The translations under genes were made by a program, and so were the position numbers. Of a DNA stretch of 64,000 bases, positions 53,884-63,037 are shown in pieces. How positions within the stretch are numbered: position 1 is the stretch's first letter; each line of letters starts with the position of its first letter. The notes below the pieces were generated by a model. The model made no database searches. It saw nothing but the letters and a program-made list of their open reading frames with translations, and was not told where the DNA came from. Source of the DNA: Leptospira bouyouniensis (lineage in GTDB: Bacteria; Spirochaetota; Leptospiria; Leptospirales; Leptospiraceae); NCBI RefSeq assembly GCF_004769525.1, contig NZ_RQFT01000003.1:744001-808000 (forward strand), given 5' to 3'.

Positions 53884-55238
53884 ACCAAAAAAAATCAAAA
53901 CAAGAAACCACCTATCTTAGGTTTTTTGGCCTTGCAGAACTTGTGAACCATGGCCCAAGAGGGATTTTAGCCTTCTGGATGATATTAGGGATGGCATTCT
54001 TTTTGTTTGGTGATCAGAACCTAATTGCACCCAATATGAAAAATATTGGTGCATCGTTAGGTATTACAGATCCGAATGAAGTGGATTGGAAGTTTGGTGG
54101 TATCATTCCAGTTTTGTTTTTTATCCTTGGTGGATTTGTTTCCCTTTCGATGGGATATCTTTCACAAGCATTTTCCAGGAAACACTTGTTGGTTGCTACT
54201 GTGTTATTAGGAGAGATCCCTTGTTTTTTAACTGCTTATGCACAAACATACGATCAGTTTTTAATCCTTAGAACTCTTTGTGGATTTGGACTTGGTGGTA
54301 TTTTCCCTTTGCTCTTTAGTTTGATTGGTGATTATTTTTCGAGTCAATCGAGAGCAATTGCTACAGGTTATGTATCACTTGCAATGGGACTTGGGGTTGG
54401 AGTAGGGCAGTTATTAGGTGGAATTCTTGGTGGTGCAGATCCTATTGATGGTTGGAGAGCTTCATTTATCTATATGTCTGCTCCTTCATTTTTCTTTGTG
54501 GCAATTTATTTGTTTTTCTGTAAAGAACCTAAACGAGGTGGGGCAGAAGAAGTTGGTGTTGATGAACTTTCTCACAAAATCACACTTAAAGATTTTAAAT
54601 TATTATTTGAAAACAAAACAAATCTCGGAGCTTTTTTACAAGGTCTTCCAGGTTGTATTCCTTGGGGTGTGTTCTTTGTTTATTTGGCCGATTATTACGA
54701 ACATACATACCATTTATCCAAAGAAGTATCTGCAGGTATGATTACCTTTGCAGCGATAGGAATTTTTATTGGGACTTTCTTTGGTGGTGTACTTGGTCAA
54801 ATTTTGTATAATATCAAAAAAACGTACCAACCGTTGCTTTGTATGGGTACAACATTCTTTGGTGTTTTTCCAGCAGTGATGTTGTTATATGCATTTGATA
54901 TTGTTCCTTATATGGGTCTTTTTATAGCACTAAATATTTTCACAGGGATTATGATTTCAGTAACTGGCCCGAATGTAAGAGCAGTACTACTCAATGTGAA
55001 TGAGCCAAAATCTAGAAGTGCGATTTTTTCAATTTATAATTTAACAGATGATTTAGGAAAAGGTTTAGGACCTGTGATGTCAGCGGTTATTCTCGGGCTC
55101 ACACCTGATCGTGGTCTTGCCCTTTCTATCTCTATTCTTTTTTGGATTCCATGTGCACTTGCTTGGATTTTAGTACTGTTCAATTATGAAAAAGATGAAG
55201 CTAACATGCATTTATTGATGAAACAAAATGTTTCTTAA
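53880..55238 (+). CDS. MFS transporter (Spinster-like)
   Basis: 452 residues with 12 predicted helices. DQNLIAPNMKNIGASLG at the first loop, then SQAFSRKHLLVATVLL (loop 2-3) and RTLCGFGLGGIFPLLFSLIGDYF at helix 4, and GVGVGQLLGGILGG, are typical of the Spinster/major facilitator subgroup. It is an inner-membrane secondary transporter. In other organisms Spinster proteins move lipids or organic acids; here the substrate is unknown. ATG 53880 overlaps the upstream stop. Its coupling with a periplasmic type I membrane protein is unusual and may be a clue to its function. Confidence 0.85.
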   Translation: MNQKKSKQETTYLRFFGLAELVNHGPRGILAFWMILGMAFFLFGDQNLIAPNMKNIGASLGITDPNEVDWKFGGIIPVLFFILGGFVSLSMGYLSQAFSRKHLLVATVLLGEIPCFLTAYAQTYDQFLILRTLCGFGLGGIFPLLFSLIGDYFSSQSRAIATGYVSLAMGLGVGVGQLLGGILGGADPIDGWRASFIYMSAPSFFFVAIYLFFCKEPKRGGAEEVGVDELSHKITLKDFKLLFENKTNLGAFLQGLPGCIPWGVFFVYLADYYEHTYHLSKEVSAGMITFAAIGIFIGTFFGGVLGQILYNIKKTYQPLLCMGTTFFGVFPAVMLLYAFDIVPYMGLFIALNIFTGIMISVTGPNVRAVLLNVNEPKSRSAIFSIYNLTDDLGKGLGPVMSAVILGLTPDRGLALSISILFWIPCALAWILVLFNYEKDEANMHLLMKQNVS

Positions 55239-55283
55239 TTCATTTTTGAAATACAATTTTAAAAATTGAACAAAAGCACATCA

Positions 55284-56027
55284 ATGCAGATTAAACATAA
55301 CTTACTTGATATAGAAGGGACAACGGCACCAATTGCCTTTGTCCACGAGATTCTTTTTCCTTATGCGAAAAAACACATTCATTCTTTTTTAAAGGACTAT
55401 CAATTTTCGGAAGACCAATGGACGGAAATCCAAACGGAATTCCAAAAAGATATATCAACTTCTGATTCATTACTAACTCAAAAACTTTCGATTCAAAAAT
55501 CTTCTGGTGAATTGAATGCAAATGAAATACCAAAAACACTTTCTATGCAATTCGTTTCCGTTTATTTTGAATATTTAATTGAGAAGGATCGAAAATTTGG
55601 TCCCTTGAAATCGATTCAAGGTAAAATTTGGAAACAGGGTTATGAATCTGGTGAAATCAAAAGTACCGTGTATGAAGATGTCCTGGGTTTTTTAAAATCT
55701 TCCAAAGAAGCCGGGATTCAAAATCATGTTTATTCCTCTGGTTCAGTGGAAGCTCAACATTTAATCTATCAATATTCGGTGTTAGGTGATTTGCGAGAGT
55801 ACTTCACTTCTTATTTTGATACGGCAGTTGGTGGCAAAAGAGAAAAAGAGAGTTATGAAAGGATTGTTGGAATCCTCAATGTTTTGCCCAATCAAATTCG
55901 ATTTTTTACCGACATTGTTGAAGAAGCGGAAGCAGCTAATGCTACAGGAATGGATGTGGTAATTTTAAATCGGCCTGGAAACCTCAAACAAAAACCTCAT
56001 CCATTCCCTATTTGGGAACATTTTTAA
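55284..56027 (+). CDS. mtnC: Enolase-phosphatase E1 (acireductone synthase)
   Basis: 247 residues, HAD superfamily. The MtnC-specific motif I reads LLDIEGTTAPIAFV, with the nucleophile Asp. Motif II is YSSGS, the Lys motif is GGKREKESY and motif IV FFTDIVEEAEAA. The bifunctional enzyme converts the 2,3-diketo ester of methylthioribulose metabolism to acireductone in methionine salvage. ATG 55284 is preferred over TTG 55266 because it puts the motif at the usual distance from the N terminus. Other salvage genes are not adjacent. The 3' end overlaps the end of the convergent norF-like gene by 4 bp. Confidence 0.9.
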   Translation: MQIKHNLLDIEGTTAPIAFVHEILFPYAKKHIHSFLKDYQFSEDQWTEIQTEFQKDISTSDSLLTQKLSIQKSSGELNANEIPKTLSMQFVSVYFEYLIEKDRKFGPLKSIQGKIWKQGYESGEIKSTVYEDVLGFLKSSKEAGIQNHVYSSGSVEAQHLIYQYSVLGDLREYFTSYFDTAVGGKREKESYERIVGILNVLPNQIRFFTDIVEEAEAANATGMDVVILNRPGNLKQKPHPFPIWEHF

Positions 56028-56254
56028 GTAAAAAACCAAATCCCAAACGAATACACGAATATAAGACCTGAGAAAATGATTTTCCAAAAAAAATGAGCCT
56101 GGATTAAATTCATAAACACAAACGAGATGAGAAGAAATTTGAGTGCACTCATAACTATCAAATTCCAATTACCAGGCACAAATGATCCAAACCCATAAAA
56201 AGAAAGGTAAACAGTCAGAAACAATATTAAATAAGTAAATACAATCTGTAACAT
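56024..56254 (-). CDS. norF: NorF-like / cytochrome oxidase subunit IV-like small membrane protein
   Basis: 76 residues with three predicted helices (LQIVFTYLILFLTVYLSF, then a middle helix, then KIIFSGLIFVYSFGIWFF). The middle segment NLIQAHFFW resembles the small subunit IV of haem-copper oxidases, and NorF proteins beside NorE are of the same kind. Known NorF proteins assist assembly or activity of nitric oxide reductase. Placed 9 bases after norE with AAGGAGAG before its ATG, so one transcript. The gene symbol rests on context with norE and norCB. Confidence 0.7.
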   Translation of the reverse strand: MLQIVFTYLILFLTVYLSFYGFGSFVPGNWNLIVMSALKFLLISFVFMNLIQAHFFWKIIFSGLIFVYSFGIWFFT

Positions 56255-56263
56255 ACGCTCTCC

Positions 56264-56836
56264 TTATTGGATCAAATACAATGCTGGGTACAAAATTAAC
56301 CAAATAAGATCACACATATGCCAAAATATAGCCCCAGCTTCTAAGTTGACAAATTGTATGTTTTTACGAGTGAAGAATACAATAAGTAGGATTAATAAAC
56401 CAACAACTACATGTAAGTAGTGAAAGCCAGTTAACAACCAGTAATAGCTAAAAAAGACACTTAAGTCTAAAGTAAAACCTAAACTCCATTTATTTTCGAA
56501 TTCTAAAAATTTAAGAATCAAAAATCCTAAACCAAATATTATAGAGCCTAAGATTCCAAAAATGAAAATTGGTTCTTTTTGTTTTTCTTTTGCGTATACA
56601 CTTAATGCTAATAAAAATCCGCTCGTAAGAAGGAAGATGGTATTCCAAAACGCAAAACTTCGATTCAATTGGCTTTGCATGGCTTGAAAACCACTTGGAT
56701 TTTGAGCTTTATCAAAGATGAGAGATCCAATTCCCATACAAAATGTGATCACTTCAACAAAAACAATGAGCCAAATCAAGATTCCACCTGGTGGGTACCA
56801 GATTGATTCGTCACTCTCTGCGAACTTGGTGTTCAT
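56264..56836 (-). CDS. norE: NorE, cytochrome c oxidase subunit III-like
   Basis: 190 residues, five membrane helices, in the subunit III family. Seen are WYPPGGILIWLIVFVEVITF at the first helix with the acidic residue of the family, TGFHYLHVVVGLL at helix 4 and WHMCDLIWLILYPALYL at the end. NorE is a small accessory subunit-III-like protein encoded next to nitric oxide reductase and needed for full reductase activity in known systems. GAAAGGAG precedes the ATG. It starts 290 bases from norC on the opposite strand, so a single intergenic region with a DNR box probably drives both. No cytochrome oxidase subunits I/II occur nearby. Confidence 0.83.
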   Translation of the reverse strand: MNTKFAESDESIWYPPGGILIWLIVFVEVITFCMGIGSLIFDKAQNPSGFQAMQSQLNRSFAFWNTIFLLTSGFLLALSVYAKEKQKEPIFIFGILGSIIFGLGFLILKFLEFENKWSLGFTLDLSVFFSYYWLLTGFHYLHVVVGLLILLIVFFTRKNIQFVNLEAGAIFWHMCDLIWLILYPALYLIQ

Positions 56837-56883
56837 AGATGCTCCTTTCGTTTAAAATAAATCAAAATAGCAGAATATTCAAT

Positions 56884-56901
56884 ATAAATTATATAATTTA
56901 T
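56884..56901. promoter_or_regulatory. AT palindrome in the norE leader
   Basis: ATAAATTATATAATTTAT is a perfect 18-base palindrome 48-65 bases upstream of the norE start. It contains TATAAT on both strands and may include a -10 element or a repressor site. Confidence 0.3.
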
Positions 56902-56930
56902 GGAATCATATCAGTTTGGTTATATTTAAT

Positions 56931-56945
56931 CGTTCAGTTTGAACG
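56931..56945. promoter_or_regulatory. CGTTCA-GTT-TGAACG dyad in the norE/norC control region
   Basis: Perfect 6-bp arms around three bases, between the divergent norE and norC genes. It could be an extra operator besides the DNR box at 57059. No known consensus is claimed. Confidence 0.35.
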
Positions 56946-57058
56946 GTGTTTTAAATATTGAACAAGGATCGTAAATAGATTTTAAATGATTCTAATTTTC
57001 AATTTGTTTCATTATGTTTTACTTCGAATATTATGATACACTAAAATATATTAAGAAC

Positions 57059-57072
57059 TTGATTTAGATCAA
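57059..57072. promoter_or_regulatory. FNR/DNR-type box for norC and norE
   Basis: TTGAT-TTAG-ATCAA is a perfect match to the FNR/DNR consensus TTGAT-N4-ATCAA. It lies 54 bases before the norC ATG, with a possible -10 (TACATT, 57095) about 32 bases downstream of its centre. Leftward, CATAAT near 57030 could serve norE. The Crp/Fnr regulator gene at 63.1-63.7 kb is the expected binder. Confidence 0.8.
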
Positions 57073-57125
57073 GGCAATTTGTACAATCTGCACTTACATT
57101 TGTAAAATGAAAAAAGGAGGTAGGG

Positions 57126-57830
57126 ATGCTTTCAAAATCGCAAGCTAGGGCATTCTTTCTGGGTGGAACGTTTTTGTTCAGTGCAATCTTTGTGTTCCTC
57201 ACAATAGATTCCATTCGACAAAACGATGCCCGTACCAATGCGCAAAACTTAACTGAAGATGTGCTGAAGGGGAAAGAGATTTGGGAAAAAAACAATTGTA
57301 TGGGTTGCCATACCTTACTTGGAGAAGGCGCTTATTACGCTCCTGATTTGACAAAAGTTGTCGAACGAAGGGGTGTTAGTTGGATCGATGTGTTTTTAGA
57401 TGATCCTCAAGCGATGTTCCCTGGGGAACGTAAAATGGTGAAATACAATTTCACGAAAGAAGAAAAAGGACAGGTCATCGCCTTCTTGGATTGGGTTGGA
57501 AAGATTGATGCAAATGGTTGGCCTCCAAAACCAAATATTCCAGTTGATTCGATTGCAATAGCCGTATCTCCGCAAACTTCAACTAATATTGTCAAAGTAT
57601 CGCAACCAGAAAAGTTTTCACAGCTTTGTGTCGCCTGTCACGCAGTAGGTGGTAAGGGTGGAAATGTGGGGCCAACACTTGACCATGTTGGATCAAAGTT
57701 TGATGCCGATTACCTTAATCGTTGGTTGATTGATCCACAAGTGATTAAACCGGGAACAAATATGCCAAAGTTACCGTTAAGTGATACAGAGAGAAAAGAC
57801 ATCGTAACTTATCTTTCTGCATTAAAATAA
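57126..57830 (+). CDS. norC: Nitric oxide reductase subunit C with a second cytochrome c domain
   Basis: 234 residues. A membrane anchor (about 9-30) is followed by the canonical NorC haem c domain: C58-x-x-C61-H62 (NNCMGCHTLLGEGAYYAPDL) and GERKMVKYNF with the Met ligand region. A second haem c domain is appended: C168-x-x-C171-H172 (LCVACHAVGGKGG) with a Met in GTNMPKLPL near 213. Usual NorC proteins are about 150 residues with one haem. It passes electrons from periplasmic cytochromes or quinols to NorB. A perfect AGGAGG and the DNR box lie upstream. First gene of norCBQD. Confidence 0.93.
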   Translation: MLSKSQARAFFLGGTFLFSAIFVFLTIDSIRQNDARTNAQNLTEDVLKGKEIWEKNNCMGCHTLLGEGAYYAPDLTKVVERRGVSWIDVFLDDPQAMFPGERKMVKYNFTKEEKGQVIAFLDWVGKIDANGWPPKPNIPVDSIAIAVSPQTSTNIVKVSQPEKFSQLCVACHAVGGKGGNVGPTLDHVGSKFDADYLNRWLIDPQVIKPGTNMPKLPLSDTERKDIVTYLSALK

Positions 57831-57839
57831 GGAGAAACA

Positions 57840-59189
57840 ATGAGATTCCAATCACAAAAGGTCGCATATTGGTTCTTTGCAACTTGTATGTTACTCTTAT
57901 CATTACAAATCGTTTATGGTTTTATCATGGGTTTCGCTCGTATTGGAATGGATGGACTACATGATTATATTCCGTTTAATACAGCACGTGCGACACATAC
58001 CAATTTACTTGTCGTTTGGTTATTAACTGGATTCATGGGTGCGGCGTATTACATCATCCCAGAAGAATCCGACCGGGAATTGTATAGTGTAAAACTCGCT
58101 TATATCCAACTTATTTCTTGGGTTGTGGTGGGTGTTATCGCGATTGTTGGTTTCCATTTTAATTGGTGGGAAGGCCGTAAGTTCTTAGAAATTCCTAGAC
58201 CTCTTGATTATTTGGTTGTTGTCAATGTTTTGACTTTTCTTTTTAACATTGCAATGACCATTTGGGAAGCCAAAAAAAGAAGTACAACACAACTAGTTCT
58301 TTTCTTTGGTCTGTTATGCGCGGCTTTATTGTATCTTCCAGGTATGATTTACTTCGACAACCAAACCCTCGATTCCTACTTTCGATGGTGGGTCGTACAC
58401 CTTTGGGTAGAAGGAGTTTGGGAACTCATCATGGGTGGTATCTTAGCATTTTTACTCATCAAACTCACGGGAGTGGATCGAGAAGTGATAGAAAAATGGT
58501 TGTATGTGGTTGTTGGTCTCACTTTTCTTTCTGGGATTTTGGGAACCGGCCATCACTATTATTGGATTGGAACTCCAAAGTATTGGCTGATGGTGGGTGG
58601 TATTTTTTCAGCATTAGAGCCACTTGCATTCCTTGGAATGGCGATTTGGGCACTCAATATGTATCGTAAAAAGGGTAAAGACCATCCAAATAAAATCGCA
58701 CTCTATTGGACACTTGGAAGTGCGATCATGTCTTTTATTGGAGCTGGATTTCTAGGTTTTGCACACACATGGCCTGCGGTCAATCAATGGACACATGGTA
58801 CACTTGTCACTGCGATGCACGGTCACCTTGCGTTCTGGGGAGCTTACGCCATGTTAGTGTTAGCTGTAATTTCTTATGCAATGCCAAACATGACAGGTAG
58901 AAAACTGTTTACTGGTATGTCAGGGTATTTAGCATTTTGGGCATCCAATGTTGGTATGTTAGGAATGACTGGAGCTCTAGCTGTCGCGGGGATCACACAA
59001 GTATACCTTGAACGTAAATTGGGTATGGATTTTCTTGTCGTACAAAAAGAAATCGTATTCCACTTTATTGGAATGTTACTTGCGGCAACACTTTTCACAG
59101 TTGGAATCACTTATTTTATCGTTGATTTCATTCGACATGGACTTCCATCAAACGAAGCTCTTGGAAAAAATGTTGGCGATTTAGATTAA
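57840..59189 (+). CDS. norB: Nitric oxide reductase catalytic subunit B (cNor)
   Basis: 449 residues, 12 helices, no N-terminal quinol-oxidising extension, so cytochrome c-dependent. Ligand regions are clear: ARATHTNLLVVWLL, VVHLWVEGVWELIMGG, GHHYYWIG and HTWPAVNQWTHGTLVTAMHGHLAFWG, providing the haem b, haem b3 and non-haem iron (FeB) histidines. The Glu in VEGVWE and in FSALEPL match those essential for proton and iron handling. It reduces 2 NO to N2O and water. GGAGAAAC sits before ATG 57840, 9 bases after norC. The pair norCB is complete and intact. Confidence 0.97.
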   Translation: MRFQSQKVAYWFFATCMLLLSLQIVYGFIMGFARIGMDGLHDYIPFNTARATHTNLLVVWLLTGFMGAAYYIIPEESDRELYSVKLAYIQLISWVVVGVIAIVGFHFNWWEGRKFLEIPRPLDYLVVVNVLTFLFNIAMTIWEAKKRSTTQLVLFFGLLCAALLYLPGMIYFDNQTLDSYFRWWVVHLWVEGVWELIMGGILAFLLIKLTGVDREVIEKWLYVVVGLTFLSGILGTGHHYYWIGTPKYWLMVGGIFSALEPLAFLGMAIWALNMYRKKGKDHPNKIALYWTLGSAIMSFIGAGFLGFAHTWPAVNQWTHGTLVTAMHGHLAFWGAYAMLVLAVISYAMPNMTGRKLFTGMSGYLAFWASNVGMLGMTGALAVAGITQVYLERKLGMDFLVVQKEIVFHFIGMLLAATLFTVGITYFIVDFIRHGLPSNEALGKNVGDLD

Positions 59190-59192
59190 CAT

Positions 59193-59975
59193 ATGTTAAC
59201 AACAAAAATTCCCTATTACGAACCAATCGGTAAGGAAGTAGAAATTTTTCAAATGGCGGCCGAGAACACTCTGCCGCTTTTGCTAAAAGGACCCACTGGC
59301 TCTGGAAAATCCCGATTTTTAGAATTTATGGCACATCAAATGGGTCGTAAACTCATCACCATATTATGCAATGATGAAACCTCTGCAGTGGATTTGGTGG
59401 GGCGATTCATTGTTAAAGGTGCAGATACCATTTGGATGGATGGCCCACTCACAATGGGAGTGAAAGAAGGTGCGATTGTGTATTTGGATGAAATTGCCGA
59501 GGCAAGGCCAGATACTCTTGTCACAATCCATTCACTCACGGACCACAGGCGAACTTTATTCATAGAACGAAAAAATGAGTCATTGGTAGCGCACCCTGAT
59601 TTTTTATTGGTGGCATCGTATAATCCTGGATACCAAAAAGGATTTAAAGAATTAAAACCTTCCACCAAACAACGATTTTTAGGAATGGATTTTCCTTATC
59701 CAAAAGCATCAGTAGAAGAAAAGATCATCGTTGGAGAAACTGGAATTTCAGAATCAATATCTAAAAAATTAGTGCAGTTTGCAAATTTAGTTCGTAATAA
59801 ACCTGAGTTAGGTTTGGCGGAAACTGTTTCCACAAGGTTACTCGTTTCCTGCGCTAAGTTAATATCTAAAGGGCTTCCTTCTCGTTTAGCAGGTCGTACA
59901 GCAATCATCTTACCTTTGACAGACGATGATGATACTGTTAGTGCATTACAAGATAGCTTTGATTTAATCTTTTAG
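59193..59975 (+). CDS. norQ: MoxR-type AAA ATPase NorQ
   Basis: 260 residues. P-loop GPTGSGKSRFLEFMA at about 33-47, Walker B VYLDEIAEA near 95-105, and LVASYNPGYQKGFKELKPSTKQRF (sensor and arginine finger area). NorQ, with NorD, acts as an ATP-driven chaperone that inserts or activates the non-haem iron of NorB. ATG 59193 is 3 bases after the norB stop with no clear ribosome binding site, so translation likely depends on norB. The order norCBQD is conserved in denitrifiers, supporting the name. Confidence 0.92.
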   Translation: MLTTKIPYYEPIGKEVEIFQMAAENTLPLLLKGPTGSGKSRFLEFMAHQMGRKLITILCNDETSAVDLVGRFIVKGADTIWMDGPLTMGVKEGAIVYLDEIAEARPDTLVTIHSLTDHRRTLFIERKNESLVAHPDFLLVASYNPGYQKGFKELKPSTKQRFLGMDFPYPKASVEEKIIVGETGISESISKKLVQFANLVRNKPELGLAETVSTRLLVSCAKLISKGLPSRLAGRTAIILPLTDDDDTVSALQDSFDLIF

Positions 59976-59984
59976 GATTTCAAT

Positions 59985-61793
59985 TTGGAATGGGATCAAT
60001 TTGTATTTTACCAAGGTCATAAACTTTGGAAAAAATTGAAAACAAAACTAACTCCACCGAGTCCTTACTTTCCATATGAAATGGAAAAAGAGGAAATCAA
60101 AATCATTAAATACCTACAGACATTACGTACGGAAACTACATCCATTTTATATGGAGGTAAGGAAATTTCACTTGGACAAAATTTTTTAAAAATTCCTGAA
60201 GTGCTACATTGGTATGAGAAAGAATCGGATACAAAAAAACAAGTTCGGATCCTACTTGCCTACCTGTCATACCTTTTTAATATAAAATGTGCTTTTGGCT
60301 TTTCGGATGCAATATCACCTTTGCCTGCGAATATACAAAATAATCAAAAGAAAATCGATGCTTTAGAACAAAATGTGTTTGGCTTACTATCATTTTACAC
60401 TCATTTCCGTTCTTTCTTAAAAGTATTTCCAGGTGCCAAAACTGATTGGAAAGAGATTCAAAAGGAAAGATTGTCTCTTCGTAAAAGAGATCCTAAACAA
60501 TATGTAAGTATTATATCATATTTTTATAATGCGTCTTCCTTTCTTACTAATACACGTATGAACTTTCCTACTGGGAAAGATTTTGTATCTGCAAAACAAA
60601 AACAAAACGTTTCATCCAAAGAATCTAAACATAAATTGAACCCCATTGAAGCTGAAATTTTAGAAGTAGATGAGAAAAAAATCGAGGAATATACGTTAGG
60701 TCACAATTTTGAAAAAATTGAAACGGTAGAGGAGTTTGATGGACAATGGAGAGACATTGATGGGGAAGAAGATATGGAGGAAGAAGAAGCCCTACAGGAA
60801 CTCAATCTAAAACACATTATCCGAACCGAAGACCCCATACACACTACAAGAACAAGTGAGTCAGGTTCTGGCACATTATCAGAAATTTTAGACGATACGA
60901 GTAATGAGAATCCTTACTTATATTCTGAATGGGATTATAAACAAAAAAAATATAAACCAAATTATTGCACAGTGGCAGAGGAGTTTCCGAAAGTCATTGA
61001 TCCAAAGTATACTGCTGATGTATTAGAAAAACAACGACGTATACTACTTTTATTAAAGAAAAAAATGACAGCATTACTTAACCAAACACGTATTAAAAAA
61101 CGATTGGTCTCGGGAGCAGATATTGATTTAGATGCACTTGTTGATCGGTATGCTGACTTAAAAGCTAAAAAAACTCCATCAGAAACCATTTATATGAATC
61201 CTATTCGGGATGTATCAGACATTACATTGTATTTTTTGGTAGATCTCAGTTTGTCTACTGACTCTTGGATTCATGACAAACGTATTTTAGATGTGGAAAA
61301 AGAAAGTTTGTTATTATTTTCTGAATGTTTGGAAGAGTTGAAAATTCCTTTTGGCATTGCAGGTTTTTATTCTAGAACAAGAAATCACAATCAGTTCATT
61401 CACCTCAAACAAATGAATGAACCTTGGTTGGGTGTTCGGGATCGATTGGGTCCTTTATCACCCATCGGTTATACGAGAGTTGGACCTTCTCTTAGGCATG
61501 TTAATGAGATTTTAAAGAAAAAAAGTCATAGACAAAAATGGATCATCTTAATCACGGATGCACGACCAAATGATTATGACCAATACGAAGGAAAGTATGG
61601 GATTGAAGATGTAAACAAAGCTGTAGGTGAATGTTTGTTAAATGGAATCCAAGTGTATACTTTAGCAATTGGAACTGAGGAAAAACCAACCATTCCCTCT
61701 ATGATGCGAAATGCAAGCTATCAAATGTTATTCCATCCTGAAAGACTCCTTGATTCTTTACAGGAATTTTTTAGACGAGCCATTCGCATATAA
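59985..61793 (+). CDS. norD: NorD, VWA-domain partner of NorQ
   Basis: 602 residues. TTG start at 59985 with AGGA before it. The N-terminal two thirds are helical with an acidic stretch (EEDMEEEEALQE, about 255-270). The C-terminal ~190 residues are a von Willebrand A domain with the MIDAS motif VDLSLSTDS, then TRVGPSLRH (Thr of MIDAS) and ILITDARPNDYD. MIDAS is intact. NorD is anchored with NorQ at the membrane and helps install the FeB site in NorB. Its size fits NorD of denitrifiers. Ends 13 bases from the convergent nnrS gene. Confidence 0.9.
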   Translation: MEWDQFVFYQGHKLWKKLKTKLTPPSPYFPYEMEKEEIKIIKYLQTLRTETTSILYGGKEISLGQNFLKIPEVLHWYEKESDTKKQVRILLAYLSYLFNIKCAFGFSDAISPLPANIQNNQKKIDALEQNVFGLLSFYTHFRSFLKVFPGAKTDWKEIQKERLSLRKRDPKQYVSIISYFYNASSFLTNTRMNFPTGKDFVSAKQKQNVSSKESKHKLNPIEAEILEVDEKKIEEYTLGHNFEKIETVEEFDGQWRDIDGEEDMEEEEALQELNLKHIIRTEDPIHTTRTSESGSGTLSEILDDTSNENPYLYSEWDYKQKKYKPNYCTVAEEFPKVIDPKYTADVLEKQRRILLLLKKKMTALLNQTRIKKRLVSGADIDLDALVDRYADLKAKKTPSETIYMNPIRDVSDITLYFLVDLSLSTDSWIHDKRILDVEKESLLLFSECLEELKIPFGIAGFYSRTRNHNQFIHLKQMNEPWLGVRDRLGPLSPIGYTRVGPSLRHVNEILKKKSHRQKWIILITDARPNDYDQYEGKYGIEDVNKAVGECLLNGIQVYTLAIGTEEKPTIPSMMRNASYQMLFHPERLLDSLQEFFRRAIRI

Positions 61794-61805
61794 ACGCTAA
61801 ATTGC

Positions 61806-63032
61806 TTATGAAAGTTTTCCATCTGGCCGTTTCGAAAAAAGGATTTTCGAATATTGAATCAAAAATAGTAAAAAACAAATCATCCAGCCAATCCCTGATA
61901 TATAATATGCATATTTAAATTGATGGAACAATGGTAAAATTACTCTGATAAGAACGGATAGATTGAGTAATACATATGCAAAAACTGTTAAAGGTGAAGC
62001 GACAATCGATCTACCTGTATGGCCCAAACTCACTCTTGTGATCATCCCATAAATGAAAACTCCAAGTCCGCCAACAGTGAGGCTATGAATTGCAGAAGAC
62101 ACTGGAAATAAATTAATGCCTGAAAGACTATACAATAAAAATCCAATACATACCCAAAAGTATCCAAGATACAAAATCCAAAGGATTGGTTTTTTGTAAG
62201 ATTTCCATGGTTTCCAAGAAAGATAACGAATGGTATTAGCAACAAATAATAAAAAACAAACAATAGATGAAACCAAAATGAATATTTGGAAATCTCGTTT
62301 ATGGAAAAATGGTATACTACCCCAATTTGTATTTCCAAAATAACCTTGTATTAGTTTTGCGAAATAAAATAGAAACGGTAAATAAACTAGAAGTGTTTCT
62401 ATTTTTGGCATACGTTTGAAAGTATATCCTTGGATCACAACTCCAGAAAAAAAAGGAACCACACGTCCACCTATGATGAGAATTAGAAATAAAACAACGA
62501 AGATACTAAGATGTATATAGAGTAGGGTATGTTCAGAATATAGAATTGAATACGCCGATAATGTACTCAAAATATGAAAGACAGTGAAAACTACATAATG
62601 GTATAAAATGGGCCGGTTGTGTTTCTGGGTAGGAACGATTAATTTCGGAAGAAGTAAATATATAACTAAGATGTCTGAACAAATATCAAATCCAAAGGAT
62701 AAGTATCCAAAAATTCCAAATGAATAAAAAGAAAACCTTCCTAATAACCAAAACATAACTAGATAAAAAAGGTTTTCACCTTTTAATATCGTAGTATTTG
62801 TCCAATTTTGAACTGCAGTGAATAAAAAACCCAAAACAATTGCTTTGGTAAAACCAAAAACCATTTCATACGAATGCCAGTAGATTGAATTAATTTGAAT
62901 TGGATTTGTAATTATATTCGAAAGTACGAATAACCATAAGCCAAGAATGAGGGTTCCATATACGGAACCAAACCAAAAGAAAGGACGAAATGCAGTGTTC
63001 CAAAAGCTGAATTGAAAAAAAGAATTCTTCAT
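61806..63032 (-). CDS. nnrS: NnrS family haem-copper membrane protein
   Basis: 408 residues, about 12 helices. Conserved NnrS motifs: FRPFFWFGS near the N terminus, WHSYEMVFGF, GGRVVPFF, AIHSLTVGGLGVFIYGMITRVSLGHTGR. NnrS is linked to NO and nitrosative stress and to denitrification, and may hold haem and copper. ATG 63032. A perfect DNR-type box lies 34-47 bases upstream, and TAGTAT about 31 bases from its centre fits a class II promoter whose transcript would begin at or beside the start codon. Separate promoter from the downstream nor genes. Confidence 0.9.
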   Translation of the reverse strand: MKNSFFQFSFWNTAFRPFFWFGSVYGTLILGLWLFVLSNIITNPIQINSIYWHSYEMVFGFTKAIVLGFLFTAVQNWTNTTILKGENLFYLVMFWLLGRFSFYSFGIFGYLSFGFDICSDILVIYLLLPKLIVPTQKHNRPILYHYVVFTVFHILSTLSAYSILYSEHTLLYIHLSIFVVLFLILIIGGRVVPFFSGVVIQGYTFKRMPKIETLLVYLPFLFYFAKLIQGYFGNTNWGSIPFFHKRDFQIFILVSSIVCFLLFVANTIRYLSWKPWKSYKKPILWILYLGYFWVCIGFLLYSLSGINLFPVSSAIHSLTVGGLGVFIYGMITRVSLGHTGRSIVASPLTVFAYVLLNLSVLIRVILPLFHQFKYAYYISGIGWMICFLLFLIQYSKILFSKRPDGKLS

Positions 63033-63037
63033 ACTTC

